Below, piece after piece: positions 17,128-26,611 of a DNA stretch of 64,000 bases. The position numbers and the translations under genes were made by a program. This stretch comes from Streptomyces peucetius. Its GTDB lineage: Bacteria; Actinomycetota; Actinomycetes; Streptomycetales; Streptomycetaceae. Each line of letters opens with the position of its first letter. Position 1 is the first letter of the stretch. A model generated the notes under the pieces. It was not told where the DNA came from, did no database searches, and saw only the letters and a program-made list of their open reading frames with translations. The stretch is from positions 6,324,001-6,388,000 of the forward strand of contig NZ_CP107567.1 in assembly GCF_025854275.1 (NCBI RefSeq), read 5' to 3'.

Positions 17128-18828
17128 ATGGCCAGCAGAACCGTGGCCGCGGCACTCGCCGTTGTGGCAGGAGCCGCCGTTGCCGTCACGGCCCCCACCG
17201 CCGCCCAGGCCGCCCCGCCCGGAGACAAGGACGTCACCGCGGTGATGTTCGAGTGGAAGTTCGACTCCGTCGCCAGGTCGTGCACCGACACCCTCGGCCC
17301 CGCCGGATACGGCTTCGTACAGGTCTCACCGCCCCAGGAGCACATCCAGGGCGGCCAGTGGTGGACCTCGTACCAGCCGGTCAGTTATCAGATCGCCGGA
17401 CGTCTCGGTGACCGCGCCGCCTTCCGGAACATGGTGAACACCTGCCACTCCGCCGGCGTCAAGGTCCTCGCCGACGCGGTCGTCAACCACATGTCGGCCG
17501 GGTCCGGCACCGGCACCGGCGGGTCCTCGTACACCAAGTACAACTACCCCGGCCTGTACTCGGCGCCGGACATGGACAACTGCACCTCACAGATCAACAA
17601 CTACCAGGACCGCGGGAACGTGCAGAACTGCGAGCTCGTCGGGCTCGCGGACCTGGACACCGGCGAGGAGTACGTCCGGGGCCGGATCGCCGGATACCTG
17701 AGCGACCTGCTGTCCCTCGGCGTCGACGGCTTCCGCATCGACGCCTCCAAGCACATGCCGGCCGACGACCTCGCCGCGATCAAGGGCAAGCTGAGCAACC
17801 CCGGCGTGTACTGGAAGCACGAGGCCATCCACGGCGCGGGCGAGGCGGTGTCACCGAGCGAGTACCTCGGCAGCGGCGACGTCCAGGAGTTCCGCTACGG
17901 GCGCGGTCTCAAGCAGGTCTTCAACAACGAGAACCTCGCCCACCTCAAGAACTTCGGCGAGGGCTGGGGCTTCATGGAGTCCGGGAAGTCCGCCGTCTTC
18001 GTCACCAACCACGACACCGAGCGCGTCGGCGACACCCTCACCTACAAGAACGGCGCCGCCTACACCCTGGCGCACGTCTTCATGCTGGCCTGGCCGTACG
18101 GCAGCCCGGACGTCCACTCCGGCTACGACTTCACGAACCATGACGCCGGCCCGCCGAACGGTGGCCAGGTCACCGCCTGCTACAGCGACGGCTGGAAGTG
18201 CCAGCACGCCTGGCGCGAGATCTCCTCGATGGTCGCCTTCCGCAACACCGCACGGGGCACCGGCGTCACGAACTGGTGGGACAACGGCGGCGACCAGATC
18301 GCCTTCGGCCGCGGCGACAAGGCGTACGTCGCCATCAACCACGAAGGTTCGACGCTGACCCGCACGTTCCAGACCTCGCTGCCGTCGGGCAGCTACTGCG
18401 ACGTGCAGAGCGGCAACGCGGTCACGGTCGACGGCTCGGGCCGGTTCACCGCCACGCTGGGCGCCGGCACCGCCGTCGCACTGCACGCCGGAGCCCGCGA
18501 CTGCGACGGTGGCACCACCGATCCCGCACCGGTGGAGGCGGGCGCGTCGTTCAACGTGAACGCCACCACCGTCATGGGCCAGAACATCTACGTCACCGGC
18601 AACCGCACCGAGCTCGGCAACTGGAGCCCGGGCAGCGCCCTCAAGCTGGACCCGGCGAGCTATCCCGTGTGGAAGCTCGACGTGAACCTGCCCGCCGGCA
18701 CGTCCTTCGAATACAAGTACATCCGCAAGGACGCGGCCGGAAACGTCACCTGGGAGAGCGGCGCCAACCGCACCGCCACTGTCCCGTCCTCCGGCAAGGT
18801 CACGCTGAACGACACCTGGCGCAACTGA
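17128..18828 (+). CDS. Secreted alpha-amylase, GH13_32 with CBM20
   Basis: 566 aa from ATG 17128, preceded by CCAGGAGG. The Sec signal peptide is about 33 residues and ends AAQAAPP. The catalytic domain (about 35-460) is a short actinobacterial GH13_32 amylase: [16 protein letters not shown], the nucleophile Asp in [12 protein letters not shown] (about 201), Glu in YWKHEAIHG (about 232) and Asp in VTNHDTER (about 294). After a Thr/Pro linker, residues of about 472-566 form a CBM20 raw-starch-binding domain ([41 protein letters not shown]). It makes maltose and maltodextrins outside the cell for MalEFG. The MalR-type promoter supports regulation with the importer. Confidence 0.93.
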   Translation: MASRTVAAALAVVAGAAVAVTAPTAAQAAPPGDKDVTAVMFEWKFDSVARSCTDTLGPAGYGFVQVSPPQEHIQGGQWWTSYQPVSYQIAGRLGDRAAFRNMVNTCHSAGVKVLADAVVNHMSAGSGTGTGGSSYTKYNYPGLYSAPDMDNCTSQINNYQDRGNVQNCELVGLADLDTGEEYVRGRIAGYLSDLLSLGVDGFRIDASKHMPADDLAAIKGKLSNPGVYWKHEAIHGAGEAVSPSEYLGSGDVQEFRYGRGLKQVFNNENLAHLKNFGEGWGFMESGKSAVFVTNHDTERVGDTLTYKNGAAYTLAHVFMLAWPYGSPDVHSGYDFTNHDAGPPNGGQVTACYSDGWKCQHAWREISSMVAFRNTARGTGVTNWWDNGGDQIAFGRGDKAYVAINHEGSTLTRTFQTSLPSGSYCDVQSGNAVTVDGSGRFTATLGAGTAVALHAGARDCDGGTTDPAPVEAGASFNVNATTVMGQNIYVTGNRTELGNWSPGSALKLDPASYPVWKLDVNLPAGTSFEYKYIRKDAAGNVTWESGANRTATVPSSGKVTLNDTWRN

Positions 18829-18846
18829 CGCCGGCCCTCCCGCGCT

Positions 18847-18874
18847 GCCCCGCGTCCCTCCCCGGGCGCGGGGC
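18847..18874 (+). terminator. Hairpin between amylase and pullulanase
   Basis: An 8-bp perfect GC stem (18847-18854 with 18867-18874) with a 12-base loop lies in the 91-base gap. No promoter is evident after it, so it may be leaky and allow pullulanase transcription from the amylase promoter. Confidence 0.55.
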
Positions 18875-18919
18875 GGCGCACTCGCACCGCACACCACCCT
18901 CATCCAGGAGAGACCCGCC

Positions 18920-21900
18920 TTGATACGCCCTCGTATCCCGCTGCGCAGCGCAGTGGCCGCCGCCGTGGCAACGGCGACGGTCGCGGCGCTGGTGTCCGCC
19001 CTTCCGGCGGCAGCGGCGCCCAAGCCGCCGAAGCCGCCGTCGGACAGATCGCTGGCCGCCGAGCCCGCCCGCCACGACCTGACGCGTGACCAGTTCTACT
19101 TCGTCCTGCCGGACCGTTTCGCCAACGGCGACCCCAAGAACGACCGCGGAGGACTGACCGGTTCACGCCTCGCGACCGGCTACGACCCCACCGACAAGGG
19201 CTTCTACCAGGGTGGCGATCTCAAGGGGATCACCGAGAAACTGGACTACATCAAGGGGCTCGGCACCACCGCCATCTGGATGGCGCCGATCTTCAAGAAC
19301 CAGCCCGTGCAGGGCGAGGGCAAGGACGCCAGCGCCGGCTACCACGGCTATTGGATCACCGACTTCACCCAGGTCGACCCGCACTTCGGCACCAACGCCG
19401 ACCTGGAGCGGCTGGTCGAGGCGGCCCACGCCAAGGGCATGAAGGTCTTCTTCGACGTCATCACCAACCACACCGCCGATGTCGTCGACTACAAGGAGAA
19501 GTCGTACGACTATCTCTCCGAGGGCGCCTTCCCGTACCTGACCGAGGACGGCGTGCCCTTCGACGACACCGATTACGCGGACGGCTCGAAGCGCTTCCCG
19601 CGCGTCGACACGGACTCCTTCCCCCGGACGCCTGTCGTGCCCGAGGGCAAGAAGGACCTCAAGGTCCCGTCCTGGCTCAACGACCCGACGATGTACCACA
19701 ATCGCGGTGACTCGACCTTCGCCGGCGAGTCGTCCGAGAACGGCGACTTCGTCGGCCTTGACGACCTGTGGACCGAGCGTCCCGAGGTCGTCGAGGGCAT
19801 GGAGAAGATCTACCAGCGCTGGGTCCGCGACTTCGGCATCGACGGCTTCCGCATCGACACGGTCAAGCACGTCAACACCGAGTTCTGGACACAGTGGGCC
19901 ACCGCGCTGGACGCGTACGCCGCCAAGCGCGGCCGGGACGACTTCTTCATGTTCGGCGAGGTCTACTCGGCCGACCCGGCCATCACCTCGAAGTACGTGA
20001 CCGAGGGCCGCCTCGACGCCACCCTGGACTTCCCCTTCCAGGACGCCGCCCGCAACTACGCCTCCCAGGGCGGCTCCGCGGACAAACTGGCGAACCTCTT
20101 CGCGCAGGACTACCGCTACACCACCGACAAGGCCAACGCCTACGAGTCGGTTCCCTTCCTCGGCAACCACGACATGGGCCGCTTCGGCACGTTCCTCGCA
20201 CAGGACAACCCGAAGGCCGGCGACGCCGAGCTGCTGGCGCGCTACAAGCTCGCCAACGAGCTGATGTTCCTCAGCCGCGGCAACCCCGTCGTCTACTACG
20301 GCGACGAGCAGGGCTTCACCGGCGCCGGTGGCGACAAGGACTCCCGCCAGACCCTGTTCGCCTCGAAGACCGCCGACTACCTCGACGACGACCGGATCGG
20401 CACCGACCGCACCCACGCCGACGACGCGTACGACACCTCGCACCCGCTGTACCGGCAGATCGCCGCGCTGTCGAAGCTCACCGAGGAACACCCGGCGCTG
20501 CGCGACGGCGTCCAGGAGCAGCGGTACGCCGAAGGCTCGGTGTACGCCTTCTCCCGCACGGACGCGAAGACGCGGACCGAGTACTTCGTCGCCGTGAACA
20601 ACGCGACCGAGGCGAAGACCGTGACCGTTCCGACCGGCTCGGCCGGCATGGACTTCACGGCGGTCCACGGCGGCTCCGGCACCGTTCGCAGCGGCACGGA
20701 CAGGAAGATCGAGGTGACCGTCCCGGCGCTGGGGTCCCTGGTGCTGAAGGCGGCGAAGCCGCTCGGCACGCCCACCGCGAAGCCGTCGGTCACGCTGAAG
20801 GCCCCCGAGGCCGGTGCCACCGGCACCGTCGAGATCTCCGCGGACACCGGCGGCGGGCAGCTGAACCGCGTCGTGTTCGCCGCCCAGACCGGCAACGGCG
20901 ACTGGCAGGTGCTCGGCTCCGCCGACCACGCCCCGTACAAGGTCACCCAGCGCATCACCGCCCCGGCGGGAACGGCCCTGCGGTACAAGGCCGTCGTCGT
21001 CGACAGCGCGGGCCGCACCGCGAGCGCGACTGCCGGGACCACCAGCGGCGCGCCCGCCGTTCCGCAGCCGCCGAGCGCCACCCAGCGCGACTACGCGATC
21101 GTCCACTACAAGCGCGCGGACGGCGACTACACCGACTGGGGCCTGTACACCTGGGGCGACATCGCCGAGGGCGAGGGCACCACCTGGCCCGCCGGCAAGC
21201 CGTTCAGCGGGCGCGACGCCTACGGCGCCTTCGCATACGTCAAGCTCAAGCCCGGCGCCTCCTCGGTGGGCTTCATCGCCGTGAACAAGGACGGCGTGAA
21301 GGACACCGACGCCGACCGCACGATCGACCTGTCGAAGACCGGTGAGGTCTGGATCGAGCAGGGCAAGCCGGAGGTCGGCAACACCGCTCCCGAAGGCGCG
21401 TACCCGCCCCAGGACACCACGAAGGCCGTGCTCCACTACCAGCGTGCCGACGGCGACTACGCGGGCTGGGGTCTGCACACCTGGACCGGCGCCGCGAACC
21501 CGACCGACTGGAGCAAGCCGCTGGAGCCGGTGCGGACCGACGCGTACGGCGCGGTCTACGAGGTGCCGCTCGCGGCGGGAGCCACCTCGCTCAGCTACAT
21601 CCTGCACAAGGGCGACGAGAAGGACCTGCCGTCCGACCAGTCGCTCGACCTCAAGGGCGTCGGCCACGAGGTGTGGCTGCTCGCCGGCCAGGAGAAGTAC
21701 CTGCTGCCGCAGCCCAAGGGCGGCGGCGCGGCCCTCGACCTGACCAAGGCACAGGCCGTCTGGATCGACGAGGACACCGTCGCCTGGAACGGCAGCGACG
21801 CCGCCGCCTCCAGCGCGCTGCTGTACTCGCGCGACGGCTCCATCACCGTCAAGGACGGTGCGCTGAGCGGTGACAGGCGAGTGCTGCGGCTGAACGGTAC

Positions 21901-24307
21901 GGAGCTCACCGACACGCAGAAGGCGGCGTTCCCGCACCTCAAGGCGTACCAGGCCTGGTCCGTCGACCCGCGTGACCGTGACCGGGTGCGCGAGGCCCTG
22001 CGCGGGCAGGTCGTGGCGGCGCAGTACGCGGCCAACGGTGCCGCGCTGACCGCCACCGGCGTGCAGATCGCCGGAGTCCTCGACGACCTGTACGCGGCGA
22101 AGGCCACCCGGGCCGACCTCGGCGCCACCTTCGACCGCAAGGGCGTCCCGACGCTGCGGCTGTGGGCACCGACCGCCCAGCACGTCTCCCTCGAACTCGA
22201 CGGGAGGACGGTCGCCATGCGCCGCGACGACGCCAGCGGCGTCTGGTCGGTCAGAGGCAGGAAGAACTGGAAGGGTGACGAGTACCGGTACCACGTGAAG
22301 GTCTGGGCGCCCGCCGTCCAGAAGGTCGTCACCAACAAGGTCACCGACCCCTACTCGCTGGCACTGACCACCGATTCGCAGCGGAGCATCGTCGCCGACC
22401 TCTCCGACAGGTCCCTCATGCCGGCCGGCTGGTCGACGCTGAAGAAGCCCGCCGCCGTGCCTCTGAAGGACGCACAGATCCAGGAGCTGCACATCCGCGA
22501 CTTCTCGATCGCCGACCCGACGGCCTCGGACAGGGGCACCTACCTGGCCTTCGCCGACAAGGACAGCAAGGGCTCGAAGCACCTGCGGGACCTGGCGGAC
22601 GCCGGCACCTCGTACGTGCACCTGCTGCCCGCCTTCGACATCGGCACCATCCCCGAGAAGAAGTCGGACCAGCAGCAGCCCGAGTGCGACCTGTTGATCC
22701 TCGCGCCCGACTCGGCCGAGCAGCAGGCATGCATCGCGAAGGCCGCGGCGAAGGACGCGTTCAACTGGGGCTACGACCCGCTGCACTACACCGTTCCCGA
22801 GGGCTCGTACTCCACCGACCCGGACGGGACCCGCCGCACGGTCGAGTTCCGGCAGATGGTCAAGTCGCTGAACGAGGACGGGCTGCGCACCGTCATGGAC
22901 GTGGTCTACAACCACACCGTGGCCGCCGGTCAGTCGGACAAGTCCGTACTCGACAAGGTCGTGCCCGGCTACTACCAGCGGCTGCTGGCCGACGGCAGCG
23001 TCGCCACCTCCACCTGCTGCGCCAACACCGCGCCGGAGAACGCGATGATGGGCAAGCTCGTCGTCGACTCGGTCGTGACCTGGGCACGTGACTACAAGGT
23101 GGACGGCTTCCGCTTCGACCTGATGGGCCACCACCCGAAGGAGAACATCCTCGCGGTACGCGCCGCCCTCGACGAGCTGACGCTTGAGCGCGACGGCGTG
23201 GACGGCAAGAAGATCATTCTGTACGGGGAGGGTTGGAACTTCGGCGAGATCGCCGACGACGCCCGCTTCGTCCAGGCCACCCAGAAGAACATGGCGGGCA
23301 CCGGCATCGCCACCTTCTCCGACCGGGCGCGCGACGCCGTCCGCGGTGGCGGGCCCTTCGACGAGGACCCGGGCGTGCAGGGCTTCGGCTCCGGTCTGTA
23401 CACCGACCCCAACTCCTCGCCGGCCAACGGGACGCCGGCCGAGCAGAAGGCCCGGCTGCTGCACTACCAGGACCTGATCAAGGTGGGTCTGTCCGGCAAC
23501 CTCGCCTCCTACTCCTTCACCGACACCGAAGGCCGCACCGTCAAGGGCTCCGAGGTCGACTACAACGGCTCCCCGGCCGGCTACGCGGCCGCACCCGGAG
23601 AAGCCCTCGCCTACTCGGACGCCCACGACAACGAGTCGCTCTACGACGCCCTCGCGTTCAAGCTCCCGGCCGCCACCTCACCGGCCGACCGGGCCCGTAT
23701 GCAGGTGCTGTCCATGGCCGTCTCCGCGCTGTCGCAGGGACCGGCGCTCTCCCAGGCCGGGTCGGACCTGCTGCGCTCCAAGTCCCTGGACCGCAACTCG
23801 TACGACAGCGGCGACTGGTTCAACGCGATCCACTGGGACTGCCGCGACGGCAACGGGTTCGGGCGCGGACTCCCGCCGGAGGCCGACAACAAGGCCAAGT
23901 GGGGCTTCGCGAAGCCGCTGCTCACCGCGCCCTCGCTGACCGTGGGCTGCGCGGAGATCAACGGCACGTCCGCCGCGTACCGTGACCTGCTGAGGATCCG
24001 CACCGGAGAGCCGGCCTTCGGCCTGTCCACCGCGGAGCAGGTCCGGTCGGCGCTGTCCTTCCCGCTGTCCGGCAGGGACGAGACCCCCGGGGTGATCACC
24101 ATGCGTCTCGACGACCTGGTCGTGGTGTTCAACGCCACCCCCGAGCGCCAGACACAGCGGGTCGAGGCACTCGCCGGCAAGGACTACGCACTCCACGCCG
24201 TCCAGCGCGGGGGTGCCGACGACGTCGTCAAGTCCGCCGAATACGAACGGAGTTCCGGCGGCTTCACGGTCCCGGCCCGTACGGTCGCCGTGTTCGAACG
24301 CGGCTGA
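18920..24307 (+). CDS. Giant secreted two-module pullulanase
   Basis: 1795 aa from TTG 18920, preceded by AGGAGAG. The signal peptide is about 33 residues. Two complete GH13 modules are present. Module 1 (about 50-600) has DGFRIDTVKH, FGEVYS and NHDMGRF with all three acids. Two PUD/CBM41-like starch-binding repeats (about 723-815 and 834-930) share HYKRADGDY/HYQRADGDY and WGLYTW/WGLHTW. Module 2 (about 950-1795) is a pullulanase with FNWGYDPLHY, the nucleophile Asp in VDGFRFDLMGHH (about 1397), Glu in YGEGWNFGE (about 1436) and Asp in DAHDNESLYD (about 1567). Such enzymes hydrolyse alpha-1,6 branches; module 1 may add alpha-1,4 activity (amylopullulanase). The product feeds the mal importer. 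Confidence 0.92.
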   Translation: MIRPRIPLRSAVAAAVATATVAALVSALPAAAAPKPPKPPSDRSLAAEPARHDLTRDQFYFVLPDRFANGDPKNDRGGLTGSRLATGYDPTDKGFYQGGDLKGITEKLDYIKGLGTTAIWMAPIFKNQPVQGEGKDASAGYHGYWITDFTQVDPHFGTNADLERLVEAAHAKGMKVFFDVITNHTADVVDYKEKSYDYLSEGAFPYLTEDGVPFDDTDYADGSKRFPRVDTDSFPRTPVVPEGKKDLKVPSWLNDPTMYHNRGDSTFAGESSENGDFVGLDDLWTERPEVVEGMEKIYQRWVRDFGIDGFRIDTVKHVNTEFWTQWATALDAYAAKRGRDDFFMFGEVYSADPAITSKYVTEGRLDATLDFPFQDAARNYASQGGSADKLANLFAQDYRYTTDKANAYESVPFLGNHDMGRFGTFLAQDNPKAGDAELLARYKLANELMFLSRGNPVVYYGDEQGFTGAGGDKDSRQTLFASKTADYLDDDRIGTDRTHADDAYDTSHPLYRQIAALSKLTEEHPALRDGVQEQRYAEGSVYAFSRTDAKTRTEYFVAVNNATEAKTVTVPTGSAGMDFTAVHGGSGTVRSGTDRKIEVTVPALGSLVLKAAKPLGTPTAKPSVTLKAPEAGATGTVEISADTGGGQLNRVVFAAQTGNGDWQVLGSADHAPYKVTQRITAPAGTALRYKAVVVDSAGRTASATAGTTSGAPAVPQPPSATQRDYAIVHYKRADGDYTDWGLYTWGDIAEGEGTTWPAGKPFSGRDAYGAFAYVKLKPGASSVGFIAVNKDGVKDTDADRTIDLSKTGEVWIEQGKPEVGNTAPEGAYPPQDTTKAVLHYQRADGDYAGWGLHTWTGAANPTDWSKPLEPVRTDAYGAVYEVPLAAGATSLSYILHKGDEKDLPSDQSLDLKGVGHEVWLLAGQEKYLLPQPKGGGAALDLTKAQAVWIDEDTVAWNGSDAAASSALLYSRDGSITVKDGALSGDRRVLRLNGTELTDTQKAAFPHLKAYQAWSVDPRDRDRVREALRGQVVAAQYAANGAALTATGVQIAGVLDDLYAAKATRADLGATFDRKGVPTLRLWAPTAQHVSLELDGRTVAMRRDDASGVWSVRGRKNWKGDEYRYHVKVWAPAVQKVVTNKVTDPYSLALTTDSQRSIVADLSDRSLMPAGWSTLKKPAAVPLKDAQIQELHIRDFSIADPTASDRGTYLAFADKDSKGSKHLRDLADAGTSYVHLLPAFDIGTIPEKKSDQQQPECDLLILAPDSAEQQACIAKAAAKDAFNWGYDPLHYTVPEGSYSTDPDGTRRTVEFRQMVKSLNEDGLRTVMDVVYNHTVAAGQSDKSVLDKVVPGYYQRLLADGSVATSTCCANTAPENAMMGKLVVDSVVTWARDYKVDGFRFDLMGHHPKENILAVRAALDELTLERDGVDGKKIILYGEGWNFGEIADDARFVQATQKNMAGTGIATFSDRARDAVRGGGPFDEDPGVQGFGSGLYTDPNSSPANGTPAEQKARLLHYQDLIKVGLSGNLASYSFTDTEGRTVKGSEVDYNGSPAGYAAAPGEALAYSDAHDNESLYDALAFKLPAATSPADRARMQVLSMAVSALSQGPALSQAGSDLLRSKSLDRNSYDSGDWFNAIHWDCRDGNGFGRGLPPEADNKAKWGFAKPLLTAPSLTVGCAEINGTSAAYRDLLRIRTGEPAFGLSTAEQVRSALSFPLSGRDETPGVITMRLDDLVVVFNATPERQTQRVEALAGKDYALHAVQRGGADDVVKSAEYERSSGGFTVPARTVAVFERG

Positions 24308-24336
24308 GCTCCGCGCTCGTCACCTGAGGTTCCCCG

Positions 24337-24378
24337 TCCCCTCACCCGTGTCGCTGTTGGGCCGAACGGGTGAGGGGA
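24337..24378 (+). terminator. Hairpin upstream of the SepF-like gene
   Basis: A perfect 13-bp stem (24337-24349 with 24366-24378) with a 16-base loop ends 14 bases before the next start codon. It is probably the pullulanase terminator. It could also sit in the leader of the SepF-like mRNA. Confidence 0.65.
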
Positions 24379-24392
24379 GCGAGGATGGAACC

Positions 24393-24794
24393 ATGAGTAG
24401 TAGGTACGAGAGGTACGACGTCACCGACGAGCAGTGGGAGGGCCTGGCCCAGGTGGTTCCGCTGCGCGGCCGCAACGAGTGGCCGTCCCGGGTCGACCAC
24501 GTCACGGTCCCACGGGAGTACGAGGCCGCCGCGCACCGTCGTTTCATCGTCCTGCGGGTCCAGGTGTTCGCCGACGCGCGCGAGGTCGCCGAGTACCTCA
24601 TCGCCGGGATGCCGGTGCTCCTCGACCTCACCAGTGCCGACACCGAGGTCGCCAAGCGCATCCTCGACTTCAGCAGCGGCGTCGTGTTCGGGCTCGGCTG
24701 CGGAATGCACCGGGTCGACCGGAACGTCTTCCTTCTCGCGCCCGTCGGCACGGAGGTCGAAGGGATCGCGGCCGCAGCCGTCCCTCATTCGTAG
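24393..24794 (+). CDS. SepF-like cell-division protein
   Basis: 133 aa from ATG 24393, with GAGGA in the ribosome-site position. It matches the globular SepF domain: RVQVFADAREVAEYL, GMPVLLDLTSADTEVAKRIL, DFSSGVVFGLGCGMHRVDRNVFLLAP. The N-terminal amphipathic membrane-targeting helix and the long linker of canonical SepF are much reduced. SepF proteins bend and anchor FtsZ filaments at the membrane. Streptomycetes encode SepF in the division cluster plus shorter SepF-like (Sfl) proteins that modulate sporulation septation. This gene stands alone, away from ftsZ, and is most likely one of the Sfl paralogues; which one is not resolved from sequence. Confidence 0.82.
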   Translation: MSSRYERYDVTDEQWEGLAQVVPLRGRNEWPSRVDHVTVPREYEAAAHRRFIVLRVQVFADAREVAEYLIAGMPVLLDLTSADTEVAKRILDFSSGVVFGLGCGMHRVDRNVFLLAPVGTEVEGIAAAAVPHS

Positions 24795-24850
24795 GAAGCT
24801 GTGGAAGGCGGAACGGTTCGGCGTGTTCCTCGCTGCGTACCGTCCCGCTC

Positions 24851-26092
24851 ATGGACCCCAACACGCCGGTCATGGACCGGGGCAGGTCGCCGGGACGGGG
24901 AAGCGACAAGCCTGCGGACGCGTCGCCCGGACGGGGAAGCGACACCGTGCCTGCGGACGCGTCGCCCGGCGGCGGCATCTCCCGTCCCGCCGTCACCGAA
25001 CTCCGTCTCTCCGCCTTCAGATCCCACCGCTCCGCCGTGTTCCCGCTCGGCCCCATGACACTGCTCGCCGGGGCCAGCGGCAGCGGCAAGTCGAACGCGC
25101 TGCAGGCGTACGAGGCCCTCGCGCTGCTCGGCGCCGGACGCGACCTGGCCACCGCCTTCCCCGAACCGGCCGAATGCGTCCCTGAGTGGGCGGTGGCCGA
25201 CCGGCAGGGGCGGCGTGGCTTCCGGATCGGCTGCACGGTCGACGGGCCGGCCGGGCCCGTGTGTCTCGACGTCGCCGTACAGGCCGAGCCACGTCTGCGG
25301 GTGGTGGGCGAACGGCTGACCGGCGGCGGCCGGACCCTGCTGACCACGGCGTTGCGCGACCCGTCCCGGTCCGTGGTCGAGGCGGCCTGGCACACGGCGG
25401 GTTCGGCGATGGTCACACGCGGCCCGCTGCCCGACGACAGACTCGGCACGGCGCTGCTGCCGCTCCGCGTCGCGGGCAGCACGGACGCGCAGTTACAGGT
25501 GCTCGCCGCGGCCGAGCAGGTCGTGGTGGGGCTACGGTCGGTCTTCGCCTGCGACCCCCGGCCGGAGCGGATGCGTGAGCCCGTGCCGGCCGGTACCGGG
25601 CGGTTGCGCCGCGGCTGCGACAACCTGGCGGAGGTGCTGCACCGCACCCGCAGCGAATGCGCCAAGCGGCACGCGAGGCTCGCCGCGGCGGCCCGGGTGG
25701 GATGCGCGGGGGCCGTGGACGACCTGGCGGTGGAGGAGTTGGCGAACGGACGGGTACGTGCCCTGCTCGCACGGGGCGGCACCCGCGGGGCGACGCCGGT
25801 GGGGAGGCTCGGCGAGGGCGAGCTCAGATACCTGGGGCTCGCCCTGGTGCTGCTCACCGGGCCGGGGGTGCTGGCCATGGACCAGGTGGCGGAGGTGCCG
25901 ATGGCGTACCAGTCGCTCACGGTGCTCGCCGACGGCTTCGACCGCTGCCTCGATCCCGGGCAGGCACGCCGACTGGTGGCGCTGGGGGCGGAGATGTGCG
26001 CACGCGGGCACATCAGGCTGGTGGGGACGGTCACCGATGCGTCGTGCGCGCGGGGGATCGACGGCGTGCGGGTGGTAGACCTGGTGCCGTGA
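24851..26092 (+). CDS. AAA_21-like P-loop ATPase
   Basis: 413 aa from ATG 24851; no clear ribosome site, and a second ATG at 24872 is possible. After a repetitive tail of about 45 residues comes a RecF/OLD-like ATPase fold: ELRLSAFRSHRSAVFPLGPM, Walker A GASGSGKSN (about residue 75), a signature-like GEGELRYLGLALVLL, and a Walker B region GVLAMDQVAEVP in which the usual catalytic Glu after Asp is Gln. The C-terminus resembles the D-loop/H-loop region (LVGTVTDAS). The overall architecture is common in streptomycetes; its function is unknown. It is translationally coupled to the MazG-like gene (GTGA), which hints at a nucleotide or DNA-related role. Confidence 0.7.
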   Translation: MDPNTPVMDRGRSPGRGSDKPADASPGRGSDTVPADASPGGGISRPAVTELRLSAFRSHRSAVFPLGPMTLLAGASGSGKSNALQAYEALALLGAGRDLATAFPEPAECVPEWAVADRQGRRGFRIGCTVDGPAGPVCLDVAVQAEPRLRVVGERLTGGGRTLLTTALRDPSRSVVEAAWHTAGSAMVTRGPLPDDRLGTALLPLRVAGSTDAQLQVLAAAEQVVVGLRSVFACDPRPERMREPVPAGTGRLRRGCDNLAEVLHRTRSECAKRHARLAAAARVGCAGAVDDLAVEELANGRVRALLARGGTRGATPVGRLGEGELRYLGLALVLLTGPGVLAMDQVAEVPMAYQSLTVLADGFDRCLDPGQARRLVALGAEMCARGHIRLVGTVTDASCARGIDGVRVVDLVP

Positions 26093-26421
26093 CGAGAGAA
26101 AACGGGCTGGATGTCGAGGGGTTGCAGCGGCGGCTGGCCTCTTTCGCGGCGGCGCGCGGCTGGGAGCCGTACCACACGCCGAAGAACCTGGCCGTGGCGC
26201 TGAGCGTGGAGGCGGCCGAACTGGTCGAGATCTTCCAGTGGTTGACGCCGGAGGAGTCGGCGCGGGTGATGGACGACGCCGGGGAGGCGCACCGGGTGCG
26301 GGACGAGGTCGCGGACGTGCTGGCGTATCTGCTGCAGTTCTGCGAGGTGCTCGGGATCGACGCCCTCCAGGCGCTGTCGGAGAAGATCGACCGGAACGAG
26401 ATCCGCTTCCCTCCGAAGTGA
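26089..26421 (+). CDS. MazG-like nucleotide pyrophosphohydrolase
   Basis: 110 aa from GTG 26089, overlapping the ATPase stop. It is a single all-alpha NTP-PPase domain of the RS21-C6/MazG-like type: SVEAAELVEIFQW (the ExxE metal motif), DEVADVLAYLLQFCEVLGID (the second acidic motif ExxxD), and a KIDRNEIRFPP end. Members remove pyrophosphate from (d)NTPs, often dCTP analogues, to clean the nucleotide pool. It is about the usual length for the one-domain family. The coupling to the upstream ATPase suggests co-function, but no such complex is established. Confidence 0.83.
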   Translation: MTRENGLDVEGLQRRLASFAAARGWEPYHTPKNLAVALSVEAAELVEIFQWLTPEESARVMDDAGEAHRVRDEVADVLAYLLQFCEVLGIDALQALSEKIDRNEIRFPPK

Positions 26422-26491
26422 GAACGGGAGCCCGATGGACCCCCAACAGCAGGTGCACACCAAGGTTTCGTCACTCTATGGAGTTGCCGAG

Positions 26492-26518
26492 TTATCCACA
26501 ACTGCCTTGCTGTCCACA
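26492..26518 (+). promoter_or_regulatory. Pair of DnaA boxes
   Basis: TTATCCACA (26492-26500) is an exact consensus DnaA box. CTGTCCACA (26510-26518) differs by one base from the streptomycete-preferred TTGTCCACA. They are in the same orientation, starts 18 bases apart, in the 190-base gap between the MazG-like gene and the next gene. Confidence 0.6.
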
Positions 26519-26611
26519 GATTTCCGAATTCCCCTGGCTTTTCGGCTCAATGAGCTTCACTCTGGGTAATGAACTGAGTGGGCAGGAAGTCGTACGAACG
26601 GGGGCGTGCAG

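Noticed and set aside
19163..23626. Open frame of 1487 codons on the minus strand inside the pullulanase gene
   Set aside because: It mirrors a strongly coding plus-strand frame with full enzyme motifs. The translation is Val/Gly/Arg-rich with no motifs, as expected for an antisense frame in high-GC DNA.
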